Part shown: positions 40,621 through 53,913 of the stretch, one piece after another | Layout: the number at the start of each line of letters is the position of its first letter | Numbering within the stretch: position 1 is the stretch's first letter | Made by a program: the position numbers and the translations under genes | From: Aphis gossypii | Lineage: Eukaryota > Arthropoda > Insecta > Hemiptera > Aphididae | DNA: 64,000 bases | Reading direction: 5' to 3' | NCBI RefSeq assembly: GCF_020184175.1 | Contig: NC_065531.1 | Span: 47,079,213-47,143,212 of the forward strand | The notes under the pieces: generated by a model | What the model was told of the DNA's origin: nothing | Database searches by the model: none | Seen by the model: only the letters and a program-made list of their open reading frames with translations

Positions 40621-42548
40621 ACTGTACCACTCTGACTCTTGTGCCACACCTCGGAAGTGCACAGTGCCACAGTGACTTGTTTTCCACCGTTACCCACTGT
40701 TCATCTTTGTTGTAAAATTTTACTAAAAATTGTAGTCATGTTTTAATTTCAAAATTTCTACAGAATAATATTAAATATTATTATATAGATGACTCATGTT
40801 CTTGGACCTTGTCATTTAGCTGTTAATCGTTATTGGTTGTTTCGAGTTCATAACATATTTTCATTTAATAGTTAATCGTACAAATAGTTATAATAATATT
40901 GTTACTCTCTTGAATCTTTATAGTTATTACCTACTACTTATTAGGTACCTACTTATTATTTTGTTATTATCAATGGACAATTGTTAATACTTAATAGCTA
41001 ATGCCTATTCAGAATATTATATTGCTATGTTACATTGAAAATATACAAACCTACCTATACATATCAATTGGTTAAAAGTCTAAATAATTCATATTTAATA
41101 CCTACCTAATAATATTATATTATTTCAACTGCACTAAAAATCTGAATTATTCTTGTTCATAAATCTTATGTAAGTATTTAGTATTAATTTTATTTCATTT
41201 AAATATTAAGTGTATATCTTGTTATTTGAGTTTTCCATTGAGGCTATATTACCAAACAAATGTTTCTACTATTCTACTTACATTTACCTCTAATGATTGT
41301 CAAATCAAGTTTAATGCTTCCCAGTGTCATCGTGATCTTGAATGTCACTTACTGCTAGGTTATCCTTTAATGGTGGTATTTACTATAAATCCTCATTTCT
41401 CCCATCTAGTTAAATTCAATCTCCTTTCTTTTATTATATCATTTAGTTTACAGAAGAATTCATTTAATTCCTCGTTGAGCTTTTTTCTTCATCTACTGTC
41501 TATAATATACAAGACCCTTAATATTATAGTATTCTGAAAATATTATTTTCAAATTCCATTATCTTAATTCTCACACCTTTCTAAATTTCTATGTTTCTTA
41601 GGCATATAAAAAATAATGTATAGTAAATGTAAATAAATGTTATAAATATTATGCTTCAGGTTTTTTGATAGTTATATTGAGCTTAGTATTTTTTCTAGTT
41701 AAAAGTACCTAGGTAACTCTTCTTTCTCTTGTTTTCTTGTAATAATTCCTATTTTTAAATAATTTCTTGGTTAGAATATAACCTGAACACTTTAAATACA
41801 TTATTCTTTTAAGTATATGTTCCAAGTTTATTGACTTTGTTGATATTCTTGCTCGAATCAACTAATTATTATATATTCTGTTTTTTTGTTGTTGATATAA
41901 TATCCAACCTTTTCTGCTGTTACTATTAGATTTTTACATATCTATTCTGCTTTTGCCTGAGTATTTCTAATAATGCCAAGCCATTCGTGTATGTGAATAG
42001 GTTTATCTTTAAGTTACTCCAGTTTTGTTAATTTCTCTAATACATTTCTAATGCCTAATTAAATAGCATTGATAAAAACTAAAAGCTACAGTAATAAAAA
42101 CTAATTCTAATAAGATCTGATGTTTTCACTCCGATCTTTATTCTTATTTCTGTATTTTTGAGGCTAGCTATTAAATGTATGTAAATAAAAAATTCATTCT
42201 AAGTTAATGATAATAAAAACATTCACTAAGGTACTCAATTTCAATTTTCTATACTTGCTAGATATAAAATAATTAATTATTCATAAAATAGAGCTAGGTA
42301 ATACAATAATGCTAATTAGAACAGAAATCCACAGGATATTTTTTAAATAATCGTTCACTATAATAATTAAGTCCTCAATTATAATAATATCTAAAATATA
42401 CAGTCATATTTTTCAAATTATAATTAATTCTTATTATTAAGTCAAACCTTTGAGTTATTTCATTTTGTATTATTTGTAATTTAACTATAAGTGTTATGTT
42501 ATTATTAATATAGTTTTTTTTTCATATTTAGCTATCTATTTACAAAAA

Positions 42549-45500
42549 ATGTTGTCAAAACCAAAACATGAATATAAACCAGAAATAAATAAATTGACTG
42601 ATGAGTCAGTTTTAATCAAGCCAAATTTGAAAGGTGATTGGTTAAACTTTTTTATGTTACTATTACTTTATACAATGCAAGGCTTGCCTTTGGGCTTATC
42701 TTCAGCTATACCGATACTTTTACAAAGCAAAAAAGAAATATCATACCAAGACCAAGTAAATTGAAATATAATATTTATATTATAATTTAATTGTAATTAC
42801 TTTATAAATTGTATACATTTTTATTAAAAGGTTTTTTGTTTTAGGCTTTATTTAGTTTAGTAATATGGCCATTTAGCTTGAAACTCTTATGGGCTCCATT
42901 ATTGGATTCACTATATTTTAAAAAGATTGGAAAGCGAAAATCTTGGCTCATACCTGTTCAATATTTAATTGGTGAATATTTATTTTTATCATAATTTATT
43001 TTATTAGTTATATTATTGTTTTTATTATTTAAATAATTAGATAGGTAATTATTATTTATTAAATAGAGGTTTTTACAATTTTTTTTTATTATTCTTTATA
43101 TTTAATAGGAATAATATTACTTTATATGGGTAACAGCATTGATATCTTGTTACCTGAATATGGAAAACCAAAAGTTATGGTACTGGTGTTTATATTTTTT
43201 GTAACAAACTTCTTAGCTGCCACTCAGGATATAGCTGTTGATGGTTGGGCGTTAACAATGCTTAAAAAGTAAGTGTTATTATTTTGAATTATAAGTTCAA
43301 GAGAATAGTTGATAATTATAATTTATTTAGGAATAATGTGGGGTATGCTTCTACCTGCAATACATCTGGTCAAATAATAGGTGTGATGTTTGGTGCTGTA
43401 TTTACCATCCTGTTTACATCTGAAGACTTCAGCAATAAATATTTAAGAATTACAACCGATATAGGGGGGATTGTTTCATTAAAATGTAAGTTATCAAATA
43501 AATATTTAGTGCAAAAATCTTATTAGTAATTACAATAATGATAAATATAGATATTTAAAACATTAAAAAATGCTAGGTTTTAATTTGTTAATGAATTTAC
43601 ATGAAATAAAAATAATAAAAATGTATGATTCATATAGTTCCATCAATTATATCTACAAAAAAGGATAGGGTGTAATAATGTATAATTAACTTAAATGTAA
43701 AAATCAAGACAGAGACTAGATATTGAAAACTATTCTCGTTTTTTCACCTTAGTAGTAGATATACATATGTCATATACCACTGTTGAACTTTTAATCATAT
43801 TTATATATTTACATTAATTTAAAATTATACCAAAAAAAAGTCAGTAAAGTCTACTACTAGTAGAACTATATAGATTTATTTATCACTTAATGGTTAATTT
43901 AGTATATAATATATTATAACTTAAACACTTTATTATGAAACATACATTTAGAATATAAATGTTAATCTGAAAAATTAAAGTTCATAGAGTATAAAACCGT
44001 CTACTATGATTACTCTGTATGAATGTTGGTGCTTTTAAGTAAACAAAAGAATAAGTAAAATGATATAAAATTTATTAAAAATGAATGAAGATTTTAGAAT
44101 CAACTTTATATGCCTAATTTATTAATGTTTATTTTCAATCATAAACCTAAACTTTTGTTGAAATGAATCTTTGAATTGTATCATATTGCCTTAGTAAATT
44201 TTACAAATTTATTAAAAGTAGTGTTTTTAAGTGTTAACTTAAATATAATGTACTGATACTTCATATTAAGCGTACTATATTTTTTAATATTATTTAAAAT
44301 ATCTTATATTTAATAGATACCTATTCTATACCTTAAAATTTCTTTAGATTTGTTATACATTTGGGGTGTTCTATTTATGTTGATAACAACAATGATAGCT
44401 ATATTCAAAACAGAAAAAGATAATACACAGGAAGATGGCTACGTAAAACTTAATATCTCTAAGACCTATTCGCTACTATGGGATATTATAAAGCTTCCTA
44501 GTATACGAATATTGGCGATGGCTTTATTGACAGCAAGGGTAAATATAATCAAATTAAATTTAAAACTTTTAGTTTGCCTCCTTATATTACATATTGTATA
44601 TTGAATTAAATTTTAATATCCTTGACTTATAAATTTAATACAAAAAAAAAGAAAAAGAATTTCAAAATAGTTCTTTTTATTATATTATAATACTGAAGAA
44701 CTTTCATTGAAATAATAATGTTTTAATTTTATGAAAATGTATTAAATACATTGTAACAATCTTATTTAATTATGATATTGTATTCATTTTAATAAATACA
44801 ATTATTTAATAAAGATTGGATTTGCTGCCACTGACAGTATATCAACTTTAAAACTTATCGATGCTGGTATATCTAAAGATGCTATTATGGTTATTAACAC
44901 AGCAATGTATGCTGTAAAAATGATTATACCATTAGTTATAGCAAAGTACACTTCGGGACCAAAACCATTAAGCTTGTATCTAAAAGTGACACCTATCAGG
45001 TACTTAAATAAATCAATTTCTCTATAAAATAAACAATTATTTTTTTATATGATTAATTAATTTAACCCATATTGGAGTCCATATTTTAAAATTAAGTAAT
45101 AAAGTTGTTGCAGAATAACAAATCGTATACGTGATTACAAAATTATTATTTCAATATTTATCCTACTTTTATTTCTTATATAATTAAATCAATATAATAT
45201 CAGTTATTATTCAATAAATAATATTAAAAACAGAAAAAAATTAAATTACTTCAATAAATTTAAAAAATATTGGTAGGTACTTAATACTAATTAATAATAT
45301 TATCTAGTACCTACTAATAAATGTTTGTATTTATAATTTTTTCATTCATAAATTAACCTATGATATTATGGTAGATAAGAGTACATATTAAGTAAAAATT
45401 ATTATTTCTTTGTATTCAGTAACAAATTTGAGTGAAACTACTTTTAATAATAACACAAAAAGTAGGTAGTTAAATTTCAGCGTTGTTAAATAAATTCCCA

Positions 45501-46757
45501 ACCCTTTTGCTAAAAAATGTTTAATATGTTACTCCTTTAGTAAATAAACTTGTTTCTACATTTAAATATTTGTATTTTAGATTACTATGGAACATTGTAT
45601 TTATCGTATTAATATACTATACACCAGGAATAATAAATACTAATGGAGCAGTAAATATTCCATTATATTACTATGCAATATTCATTTTTATATTATCAAT
45701 ACAAGAAGTAAGTTGATTACATTCAGAATTAATACTAAGAATAAACTTTATTCTATTTTTAACTATTTTACTTGAAAATATTAATTATTTGTTTTAAAGA
45801 ATTAATTAAATATTATAATATTGTAAACTGATTTATAAAATATTTATATTTTACTTAAATTAACTATACAAATTAATAAAATGCATGTATATTTTTTTAG
45901 GTTCTTTCATACATGATGTTTGTAGCTATATTAGCATTTTTCTCTCGGATAAGTGATCCTCGATTTGGTGGTACTTACATGACATTATTGAATACACTTT
46001 CAAATTTAGGATTTGTATGGCCATCTACTGTAGCACTTCAGTTGATTGATCTGTTAACAACAAAAAAATGTTCAGTTGATTCTGTGTTGAATGATTGTTC
46101 TACTATATTTCTTCAAGATGTAAGACATTCTATTATTCTAAACTGAATTATTATTATTTTTTACTTTAGTTTATTAATTGGACATATATAATTATATTAA
46201 TATTATAACGTTTTGTTATTTAGTCTTATACAGTATTTTATAAATGTACATTAATAATATAGAATTATTGAAGAATACGTTTTTATTCTATCCATTAAAT
46301 TAAAAATTTAAACAGTATATAAAATTTAAAATTATTTTTATGTAGGTATTGGAAACTTAGTGAACTTTTAAACTATACAAGTAATTTATATTATGTATTT
46401 AAAAACATAAAAATTAGACTGATGTGTTTGATATTATTTTTCTAATAGTTTTAATTATGGTATAGAAATGAATAATTTAAAACTGTATCAATTCAATGTT
46501 TAAACTTTGTTCTAATTTTATTATATTTTATTTTTTATTAGATTTGTAAAGTCAACGATGGCAATTGTATTGTTATAACTAATGGATATTATGTTGAAAC
46601 GATTCCATGTACAATTATTGGAATCGCTTGGTACATTTATTTTAGAAGTATCTTGAAAAATCTTCAAATAAGAAGTCCTTCTCATTGGTTGATAAACGTC
46701 AAAAAACCAGTTACAGAAAATATTGAAGAGTCATATCATTTGGCTGAAATAGAGTAG
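42549..46757 (+). CDS. SLC33A1-like: Acetyl-coenzyme A transporter 1-like (SLC33A1), copy 1, 9 exons, 528 aa
   Basis: Coding exons: 42549-42755, 42845-42971, 43109-43268, 43331-43485, 44348-44538, 44815-44999, 45581-45707, 45901-46119, 46542-46757; together 1587 nt, all GT-AG with consistent phases. SLC33A1 (AT-1) carries acetyl-CoA from cytosol into the ER/Golgi lumen. Diagnostic blocks are MQGLPLGL in the first membrane helix, WPFSLKLLWAPLLDSLY (about residues 77-93), GKRKSWLIP, AATQDIAVDGWALTML (end of exon 3) and FFSRISDPRFGGTYMTLLNT in exon 8. About 11-12 hydrophobic segments are present and the length is close to the 549 aa of the human protein. The start ATG follows a splice acceptor at 42530-42531, so a non-coding first exon probably lies upstream. 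It is the first of three same-strand paralogues and keeps the family motifs best, so it is the most likely to have the ancestral function. Confidence 0.92.
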
Positions 46758-46916
46758 TATTATTGTGTGTTTAAAGATCCATTTTATTAAATAGTCAAAC
46801 ATAACTATTGCATGTGAACTATAACACTAGTGTCACAGATACTGAAGGTATTTATATGAATTAGATAGATAATTAGTTATTTAAATTTTTTATTATGAGA
46901 TATTATGATGTAGATG

Positions 46917-46922
46917 AATAAA
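46917..46922 (+). promoter_or_regulatory. Candidate polyadenylation signal of SLC33A1-like copy 1
   Basis: AATAAA lies 160 bases after the stop codon and is the first canonical signal downstream. Confidence 0.5.
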
Positions 46923-48465
46923 TATTGTATTAAGTAAATTAGATTCAATTGAAAATTAATATATATAGGAATGATAAAAATAAAAGTATCTGTGTTGATA
47001 TTTGGCATATTATTTAACTTATTACATCTTTAATTACTTATATTTCATACTCCCGAAGTCCTAAAAGATAATATTATTGAATACAACTTTGTATTGTAAA
47101 AATTAAAAATAAATCCACACAATTATGATAAAATCATTGAAAATGTTTCTTATTTCCAATTGATTATTAGACAACCTCAGATGTTAAACTATTTCAACAT
47201 TTTTTTTTAACAGAAAATTAAGTATTAGAATCAGGAGAATATTTGCATATAATATCCCTATTGGTAACTAAGAAGTTGTAATAGTTGTATGTTTATTCAG
47301 GTAAAGCTGATTATACTATAGAAAATTCAATGGACTTTTTATTAAATATTATAGGTATAGTAGGTTTTTTGAGTTAAATCATTGTAAAATTTAAAATTAT
47401 TGTCCTATATGTCACTGAGTCTAATTAATTTACTAAATAAAAGGTGTAGAATATGTATTTTAGTCTTTTAAGTTTAAGCATTTTATTAAATAATATGGAG
47501 TTTTAATGGATGGTATCTAAATGCAAAAATGTATTATAAATTTATAAAATTTTATGTAAACATAAACTATTGCACATTTGTTTCTTTTTGTAACTAGTTT
47601 ATAATTTTTTTCATTATTTGAAGTAAAAAAATAGTAAAAAGAAATCATGTTTTAAACATTTAAACAACCCAACGATCTGCTATTTCATCATAATCCATAT
47701 GTGTTGATTCGCACTTAAGTTGAAAAATGATTGTTTTTGAAGTATGAAAAAATTCATGTATTAAAAATTAGAGTTTTTTTTTTTACCTTTTTTCTCGCGC
47801 TTTTTCAATAGGTAGTCTGAATTCATTATTACTTCGATTTTTTGACAATTTAAGCTATACCTATTACTAGTTAACAACAAATAACGTTTTTAAAGATTTT
47901 GCATATGGTTAGTCTACCAAAATTTAATTTTGCTAGTTTAATAAAAAAGAAAAAAGAAATCAAAAGAAATTACGTTGGTATTAAAGTCAAAAAAATCACA
48001 GATCTGTACGACTGCTCTACACGTTTAAGATTTCTTTATACGAATTATTTATTCGTGTTTGTTACTTTTTACACTATTTGGACTAACTTATCTAAAAACA
48101 GTATAAACCATTAATTTTATCTCCGGGAAAAGTGCAATTTTTCTATACTATATAGTTGAAAATAGCTACTAAAAATGCCGTATTGCGTATCATAGACTGT
48201 ACATTATAAAATATTATAATACCTATCAGTATGTATTATCGCTATCGGCAAGTCACACTATTGCTTAATATTCAATGAATATTTGGTCATAGATCGCACT
48301 ATAGACTGATAGGTGATTGTTGATTATGTAGTGCGTACTGCATACTTATACATAAATCATAAATAGACATAATAATATCATGTTATATTGTAATTTGTTT
48401 GTCACAACCTAGATAAGGAGATAAATAACAACAAAGTCGACTAATGACGAAAGTAAGATCACATT
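46923..48465. other. Intergenic DNA between SLC33A1-like copy 1 and the cuticle gene
   Basis: The two genes converge here. The sequence is AT-rich and I see no gene or clear repeat. A 71-codon plus-strand open frame at 47899-48114 is Lys/Ile-rich and unsupported. Confidence 0.5.
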
Positions 48466-48471
48466 TTTATT
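48466..48471 (-). promoter_or_regulatory. Polyadenylation signal of the cuticle-protein gene
   Basis: AATAAA on the minus strand lies 63 bases past the stop codon at 48535-48537. Confidence 0.6.
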
Positions 48472-48534
48472 GTTAAAAGTAGTATAAAAAAACTATACGA
48501 GTTAATGGAAGGTTGAGAATCGTTGTGGGAGTGT

Positions 48535-50325
48535 TTAGTAATGATAAGCGACTGGATATCCGGCCTTGTAGGCTGGGTAGGTAGGGATGTAAGTCTTTTC
48601 GTATTTGCCGGGCCAGTATTTTCCGTCATCTTCTGGGTAGCTTGGGTATGCTGCCTTGTAGGCTGGAAGTGCTGGAACGTAAGTCTTTTCGTATTTTCCG
48701 GGCCAGTATTTGCCATCATCTTTGTGGTAGCTTGGATATGCTGGAGCGGCATAAACTGTTGCTGCGGGGTATGTTGCTGCTGGATATACGGCGGGTGCGT
48801 GGTATGCAGCTGCTTTCACAGCATAGTTGTATGGATAACTGGTGTAATCAGAGTATCCGTATGAAAACGATCCAGGAGCTGAGGCAGAGTAACCCAAAAT
48901 CGCTATGGACAAAAAAAGTCGATTAACGTCACCGTATTACATATTGATTTAAATTGGTTTTACTGCGGGATGTATCTTGATTTTAACGAAAATTCCTATA
49001 CATATAAGTAATAAATATATACCGAATGATTTGTACAACTTAAGGCTCATTATTAAACATCGAATTTGTGATGAGTAGTTTAATGTTTATCAGCTATAAG
49101 TAATAAGTATTTAAAGTTTCGATGGGTAGAGTGGAGTGCACAAGAGCGTATTGCAAAGTATTGATCTACTATACTCCGCTCATCAAAACTTTAAATACTT
49201 GAAAAAAACTTCTTTGAAATATTAGATTGAAATACTTTAAGTAATATTCTTCTTTTAGAATATAAAATAAAATGTATTTTTTTGGAACGACTTAAAAAAA
49301 ATTTTTTTAAAACATTAGTATTTTCTAAAATAATGAGTATTTTACGTTAAATAGATCACTGTATATAGATATTATCGTGTTAAAATTATTTACACAATTT
49401 GCACTTACGAGCTGGGGCAGCGGCAATGTATGCGTGTTTCTTTTCTCTTACTCCTTCTTCGGCGAAAACGGAGTACACGGCCAAGGTGATGAATATCTGT
49501 AGGACGGAAAAGCGTAATAATAATATTTCATATAATTAGGATTTGTTATATTTGTTATTAGGAATAAAATATACAATGAAAAAGAATTTTAACCACGAAT
49601 CACAATGTAATAAGACAGTAAAATATAGTCAGTATAAATACTAAACAGATAACAATATTAAAGGCGAATTGTTATTCACTTTTTAGTATTTTTATGATTC
49701 ACTGCTTGAAAATTATTATTACCTTATTATGTGTGTAGGTAGGTGTATACACTACAGTGGATATTAATAATTAAAATTATATCATGTTCGATAAAAAAAA
49801 ATTACAACTTAACCAGCACACATATAAAATATTTCGATGTTTTTACTTAGACGCGATAGCAATACTATAACAGAAACTATATAGGTAGTTGATAGAAGTC
49901 ATTAGGTAGTCGAATTTTTTTAAAATATTTCAAAGAGCTGGTTAAAATTGTAAGTTTTGTAGGTAATGATAATTATTGTTAAAATTTATCTCACATAATT
50001 TTTAATTTTATTTTAAGGTACCTTCAGCTTGTTTAATGTTGCTTGATTGAAACAAACACAATCCAACAAGGAAAAATTATATTAAATCAATAATAGTTCA
50101 GGAATCGAGAACTTTTTGAAAAATATTTCATTATTATAACTGGCATGAAGGGAATTTGAATTTATTAGAATCTATCGAAAACCATAAAGTTGTAAATTGA
50201 AACTATACAGAAAGGTATCTACTATATATTATATAGTCGTACAATATAACGATATGGACACTACTCGATAACACCTAAGCTCTGATATTATGTTAGTCAC
50301 TTACCAGATACTTGAAAGAAGCCAT
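48535..50325 (-). CDS. Secreted Tyr/Ala/Pro-rich protein, probable cuticle protein, 3 exons, 158 aa
   Basis: Exons in coding order: 50305-50325, 49409-49496, 48535-48902; together 477 nt, phases 0 and 1, GT-AG throughout. Residues 1-19 (MASFKYLIFITLAVYSVFA) are a clear signal peptide followed by EEG, so the protein is secreted. The first intron splits the signal peptide, a common layout in insect cuticle-protein genes. The mature part is rich in Tyr, Ala and Pro and has two copies of a 14-residue unit, DDGKYWPGKYEKTY, separated by a Pro/Ala/Tyr spacer; the whole repeat is about 26 residues. There is no Rebers-Riddiford chitin-binding consensus. Composition and gene layout point to a low-complexity structural cuticle protein, but I cannot name the family. 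It lies on the opposite strand between SLC33A1-like copies 1 and 2. A TATA box upstream suggests strong, stage-specific expression. Confidence 0.85.
49105..49200. repeat. Imperfect hairpin in intron 2 of the cuticle gene
   Basis: AAGTATTTAAAGTTTCGATG at the left pairs with the reverse complement of the right end, AAGTATTTAAAGTTTTGATG, and pairing continues imperfectly for about 35 bases. It is a 96-bp fold-back, probably a relic of a miniature element. Confidence 0.65.
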
Positions 50326-50448
50326 TTCGTGTTTGGTGGTTTCTTCTTGCGTTGTCTACAACGGATCTGCAAACTTTAACCTATGGTCGATGTGTGTACT
50401 TGGGATATGAGTGATGTGTGTGATGCCAATGCCAGGTATCATGGTCCT

Positions 50449-50457
50449 TATATATAA
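50449..50457 (-). promoter_or_regulatory. TATA box of the cuticle-protein gene
   Basis: TATATATAA on the minus strand lies about 125-132 bases upstream of the ATG at 50325. This places transcription start at about 50415-50430 and gives a leader of about 100 bases. Confidence 0.65.
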
Positions 50458-51517
50458 GCAGCTAGTACTTAAACTTAACTATGGTATCCTGGGGTGGGTG
50501 TTCCGGGCGTTCCGGCCCCTACCTAACATAAAGGGCGTTGTCTATTCGAAAGAATAAAATCCGGATCGCGTTTATTAACTTTACCTATACTTAAACATAT
50601 ACCAGGCGGTAGCGAGTGCACTATTAAACGGTGATTCAAGGTAAGTAACAATGACCTTGGATGTTGACCGTGTGGAAGGATAACTGGAGGAGAGCACCCG
50701 ATTGCACTTAAAAATGTAACATTTTTTAAGGAATGAAATAAAATAACAATATTAACAAAATGCACAGACACAAAATTAGGCGTTGCCGGACATGATGATT
50801 TACATACATTATTTCATATCAACTGTAGGTATTCGTGAACACTACACAATATTATTCGTACCTATATTTAAATACATATTATTATGTGAAAATAATTAAA
50901 TATTATAGTATTATACAAAAATTGACGTTGCGCTTAGCTGTCGGCGTGGAATGGACGTGTCGATCACTTTTTTAACTTATGTACTGACTGTAATTATTGA
51001 AGCAAGGAGTAGAATGTAGATGCAAGAAGTCATACAAGTTCATAATGATGACGTTTGTCACAAGTAAATAAAAATAATTTTAGATAAATACTTAATTATA
51101 TTAAATACAACTTAGGTACTTGCAGTAAACTTTTTACGTTGTACCTAATATTATATATATAGGTATATTTGTAGGTTTGTGTATCGTTATGAGTGTTACT
51201 ATTCACTCTATTACTAAAATAATATTTTTACACAAATATTACTATAAATTTTTTAAAAAAAAAACTCCTAGAAACTACGTTCTTACTCTGTAACTTGAAA
51301 TAACTGTATACAAATAAACAATTCTTAGCAGTAATGATGTATTCAGACTCCCGACTCTATTTCTAAAGGATACTTATAATTTATTTTTCTAATAAGAATG
51401 CGATGCATCCAGTGAACTAGTTTAATAAAATAGTTAATTTACATAAATTTATAACTCATAGTAAATGCGTTTTAGGTTCATAAATAATAGTTCAAAAGTT
51501 ATATTAGGAGGATATAA

Positions 51518-51747
51518 CAGGGGTGGCCAGCGAGAAGAAACTCGCGAGCCACCAAATGTATTGATAAATATGGAAGAGCCAAAATAAATGTAAAAAAAAA
51601 AAAGAAGATCATCATATTATTATATAATACATATATTCATATTAAAAAAAATTGTTTATAAAAATGTTAGGTACGATAAGATGCGAGCCGCAAAAGTATA
51701 TGTGGCAAGCCGCATGCGGCTCGCGAGACGTGGTTGGGCCACCCCTG
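51518..51747. mobile_element. hAT-type miniature element, 230 bp
   Basis: The termini share a perfect 11-bp inverted repeat, CAGGGGTGGCC. The flanking 8-mers GGATATAA (51510-51517) and TTATATAA (51748-51755) agree at six of eight bases. The interior has mirrored CTCGCGAGCC and GGCTCGCGAG blocks. No coding capacity. Confidence 0.8.
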
Positions 51748-51759
51748 TTATATAATAAC

Positions 51760-52139
51760 CTGTATCTGGTCCCAGATATTCCGTGAGATTTTTCAAGACG
51801 TTTTCAATCCCAGATAATTTATTAATCAAAGCGCATGCGTGGGGAATTGGATTTTTTTTTATAGAACTGGATTTATATGGGTAAGGTATTTAAAAAAAAA
51901 AATGCATTTTATTTCATTTAGGACCCAGCGTTGTCACTTGCTCACTGCACTCACTCGGGCATTCAAAACGAAGACATCCCTCAATTTGCTAGGTATGCAA
52001 TATCATTTTCTCGAGTAGGTCACAGGGTAAAAAAAACGTATTATATTCTACGCATGCGCTTTGATTAATACATTTTCCAGGATTGATAACGTCTTGACAA
52101 ATCTCACGGAATATCCGGAACCATTCGAACCAGAGACAG
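51760..52139. mobile_element. Miniature element with about 70-bp terminal inverted repeats, class unknown
   Basis: The left arm from about 51773 (GATATTCCGTGAGATTT, then TCAAGACGTT, then ATTAATCAAAGCGCATGCG) is the near-exact reverse complement of about 52048-52117. Outer sequences CTGTATCTGG and CCAGAGACAG extend the pairing with a gap of about 10 bases. No target duplication could be fixed, so termini are approximate. It begins within about a dozen bases of the hAT element at 51518-51747. Confidence 0.7.
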
Positions 52140-53913
52140 AATCCATATAATATTATAATAAACGTATATACCTATTGTATTATAGCCATATGCCCATTTA
52201 TAGGTTGGTATTCATATGACTGTTTATTACGATATTGTAGATAGTTATTACTTATTTATGAGTGTGTAATAATTATCGAATTTGCAATGTCATTATAAAG
52301 AAACAGATTTTGATTTACAATGTATAGGAATAATATTAGATACTAAATTAGGAATTAAATACCTATAGTCTTTGAAGGTCATTTTTTGAATTTTGGTCGA
52401 ATGCTTGGTCATAGTCCACACGATCATAATAATATATTGAGTTCAGTCCTTACAATGAATATCAGTTATCATACTTAATAATATTTCATAGTTTTAACTG
52501 TATACTATATTATTAGAACATTTAGAACTAGCATAATATTATAAAAATATACAAAACTTATTGGCTAGGTATTACATTCGTTGAACAATGTAGGTATTTA
52601 AATTACGGTAAAACTTTACCGGTCCAACTCATTTTTAAAATTTTTTTGTATGTTAATTAAAATTTTTGTCGTTGAAAACGACAGTAAATTCAGTTATCTA
52701 TCGCCTAACACATAAAATATCGAATTGCATATTTTCAGAAAAAAAGTATAGGTACTAATAAAGTATCCAATATTGAATTGGTGAACTAGATGTTAACGGC
52801 TTAATTATACCAATAACAGATAGAAGCATTATAGTTAACCTATGATTTACCAACGTCCTATCGAGTTAAAAAATAGCTTATAACTTATTAGTTATAAGTT
52901 ATATAAATGTATTATACCTTTCTCAACATCCATCTATTTCACCTAAATACCAAACACAATCAAAAATATTTTTTAATAAAAAATTACCTATAAAATGTAT
53001 ATTACATATATTTGAATAAATCGAATGTATAATATAATTATTTATATTTATTTAGATTACAATTTAATATATTTTTACAAAATTATTTTTATCGTAGGTA
53101 TTTAACACATTTTTTGTTAATTGGGTTTAACGGCTGAAACCCAAATCTGATTTTATCGTTTTACTTAACGAATTTTTAATAAATTAAAATTAACTTAGAA
53201 ACGGTTTTAAAATTATAATGTTTGAGTTTAATTTAGCATTAAATAAAGCACCAAGCCACTAAAATAATTCAATCACATTTTTTAATCGAAAATTATTTAA
53301 AATGTATTAATAATATTCAAATATATTATCTTTATCAAAATTATACTGTTTTATTGATAATCTAAAATAACATATTTATCATATAAATTTAAAATAATTT
53401 ACTTAAAAATAAACGTTTTCATTGAATATAAATTACTCGGCTGTATTTATAAAATTATAATTATCATATTAAAATATCCAATTTACCTAATAGTTTTAAT
53501 TTTTATAGAAATATTATATCGTTAATGGGTAGCCGGGTAGGTACCAATTCTTTTAAGCAAAAAATAAAAATATATCTTTTTCATAATATTATTTAATTTA
53601 ATATTAATCATTTTAATTAAAAATTTAATTTGGAAACTATAAATTATTTTGTATCTCTAAAATATATTTTCAATTCCGTGTTTAATACATTAATACAAAC
53701 ACATTAAGATTAGCTTTAAATATATATATATATATATTAATTACAATACATTATTTTTATGTGAATTAATTGCTGCAATTAAGATTATACTATAAGTCAT
53801 TAAATTATGATTTCATAATAACCAAAAGACATCTATTCATTCTCTCTTTAGTATGTAAACTGTAACAATAAGTGCTACTATATTTTACGTATTCTGAAAG
53901 AAAACCTCATTTA

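Larger units (their letters stand above)
36641..42531. other. Intergenic region before the SLC33A1-like array
   Basis: No gene is supported. It holds a repeat fragment at about 39318-39385, a three-unit GGTTA tract at 38376-38390, and an AT-rich inverted repeat at 40569-40620. The transcription start of the first SLC33A1-like gene should lie in its right part, because that gene's start codon follows a splice acceptor at 42530-42531, but I cannot place the non-coding first exon. Confidence 0.5.
50460..53851. other. Intergenic region between the divergent cuticle gene and SLC33A1-like copy 2
   Basis: It must carry upstream regulatory DNA of both genes. The visible contents are the two neighbouring transposon-like elements at 51518-51747 and 51760-52139; the rest is AT-rich. 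An 82-codon minus-strand open frame at 50523-50771 is upstream of the cuticle TATA box, has no membrane or motif support, and is not called. Confidence 0.5.

Noticed and set aside
41226..41537. 103-codon plus-strand open frame upstream of SLC33A1-like copy 1
   Set aside because: Leu/Ser/Phe-rich from AT composition, no family resemblance, and not in phase with the transporter exons.
48523..48926. Two plus-strand open frames of 94-113 codons
   Set aside because: They are antisense to the repetitive third exon of the cuticle-type gene, which has a signal peptide, splice sites, TATA box and polyadenylation signal in its favour.
50523..50771. 82-codon minus-strand open frame upstream of the cuticle gene
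   Set aside because: It lies beyond the TATA box and has no supporting motif; it is probably promoter-region sequence.
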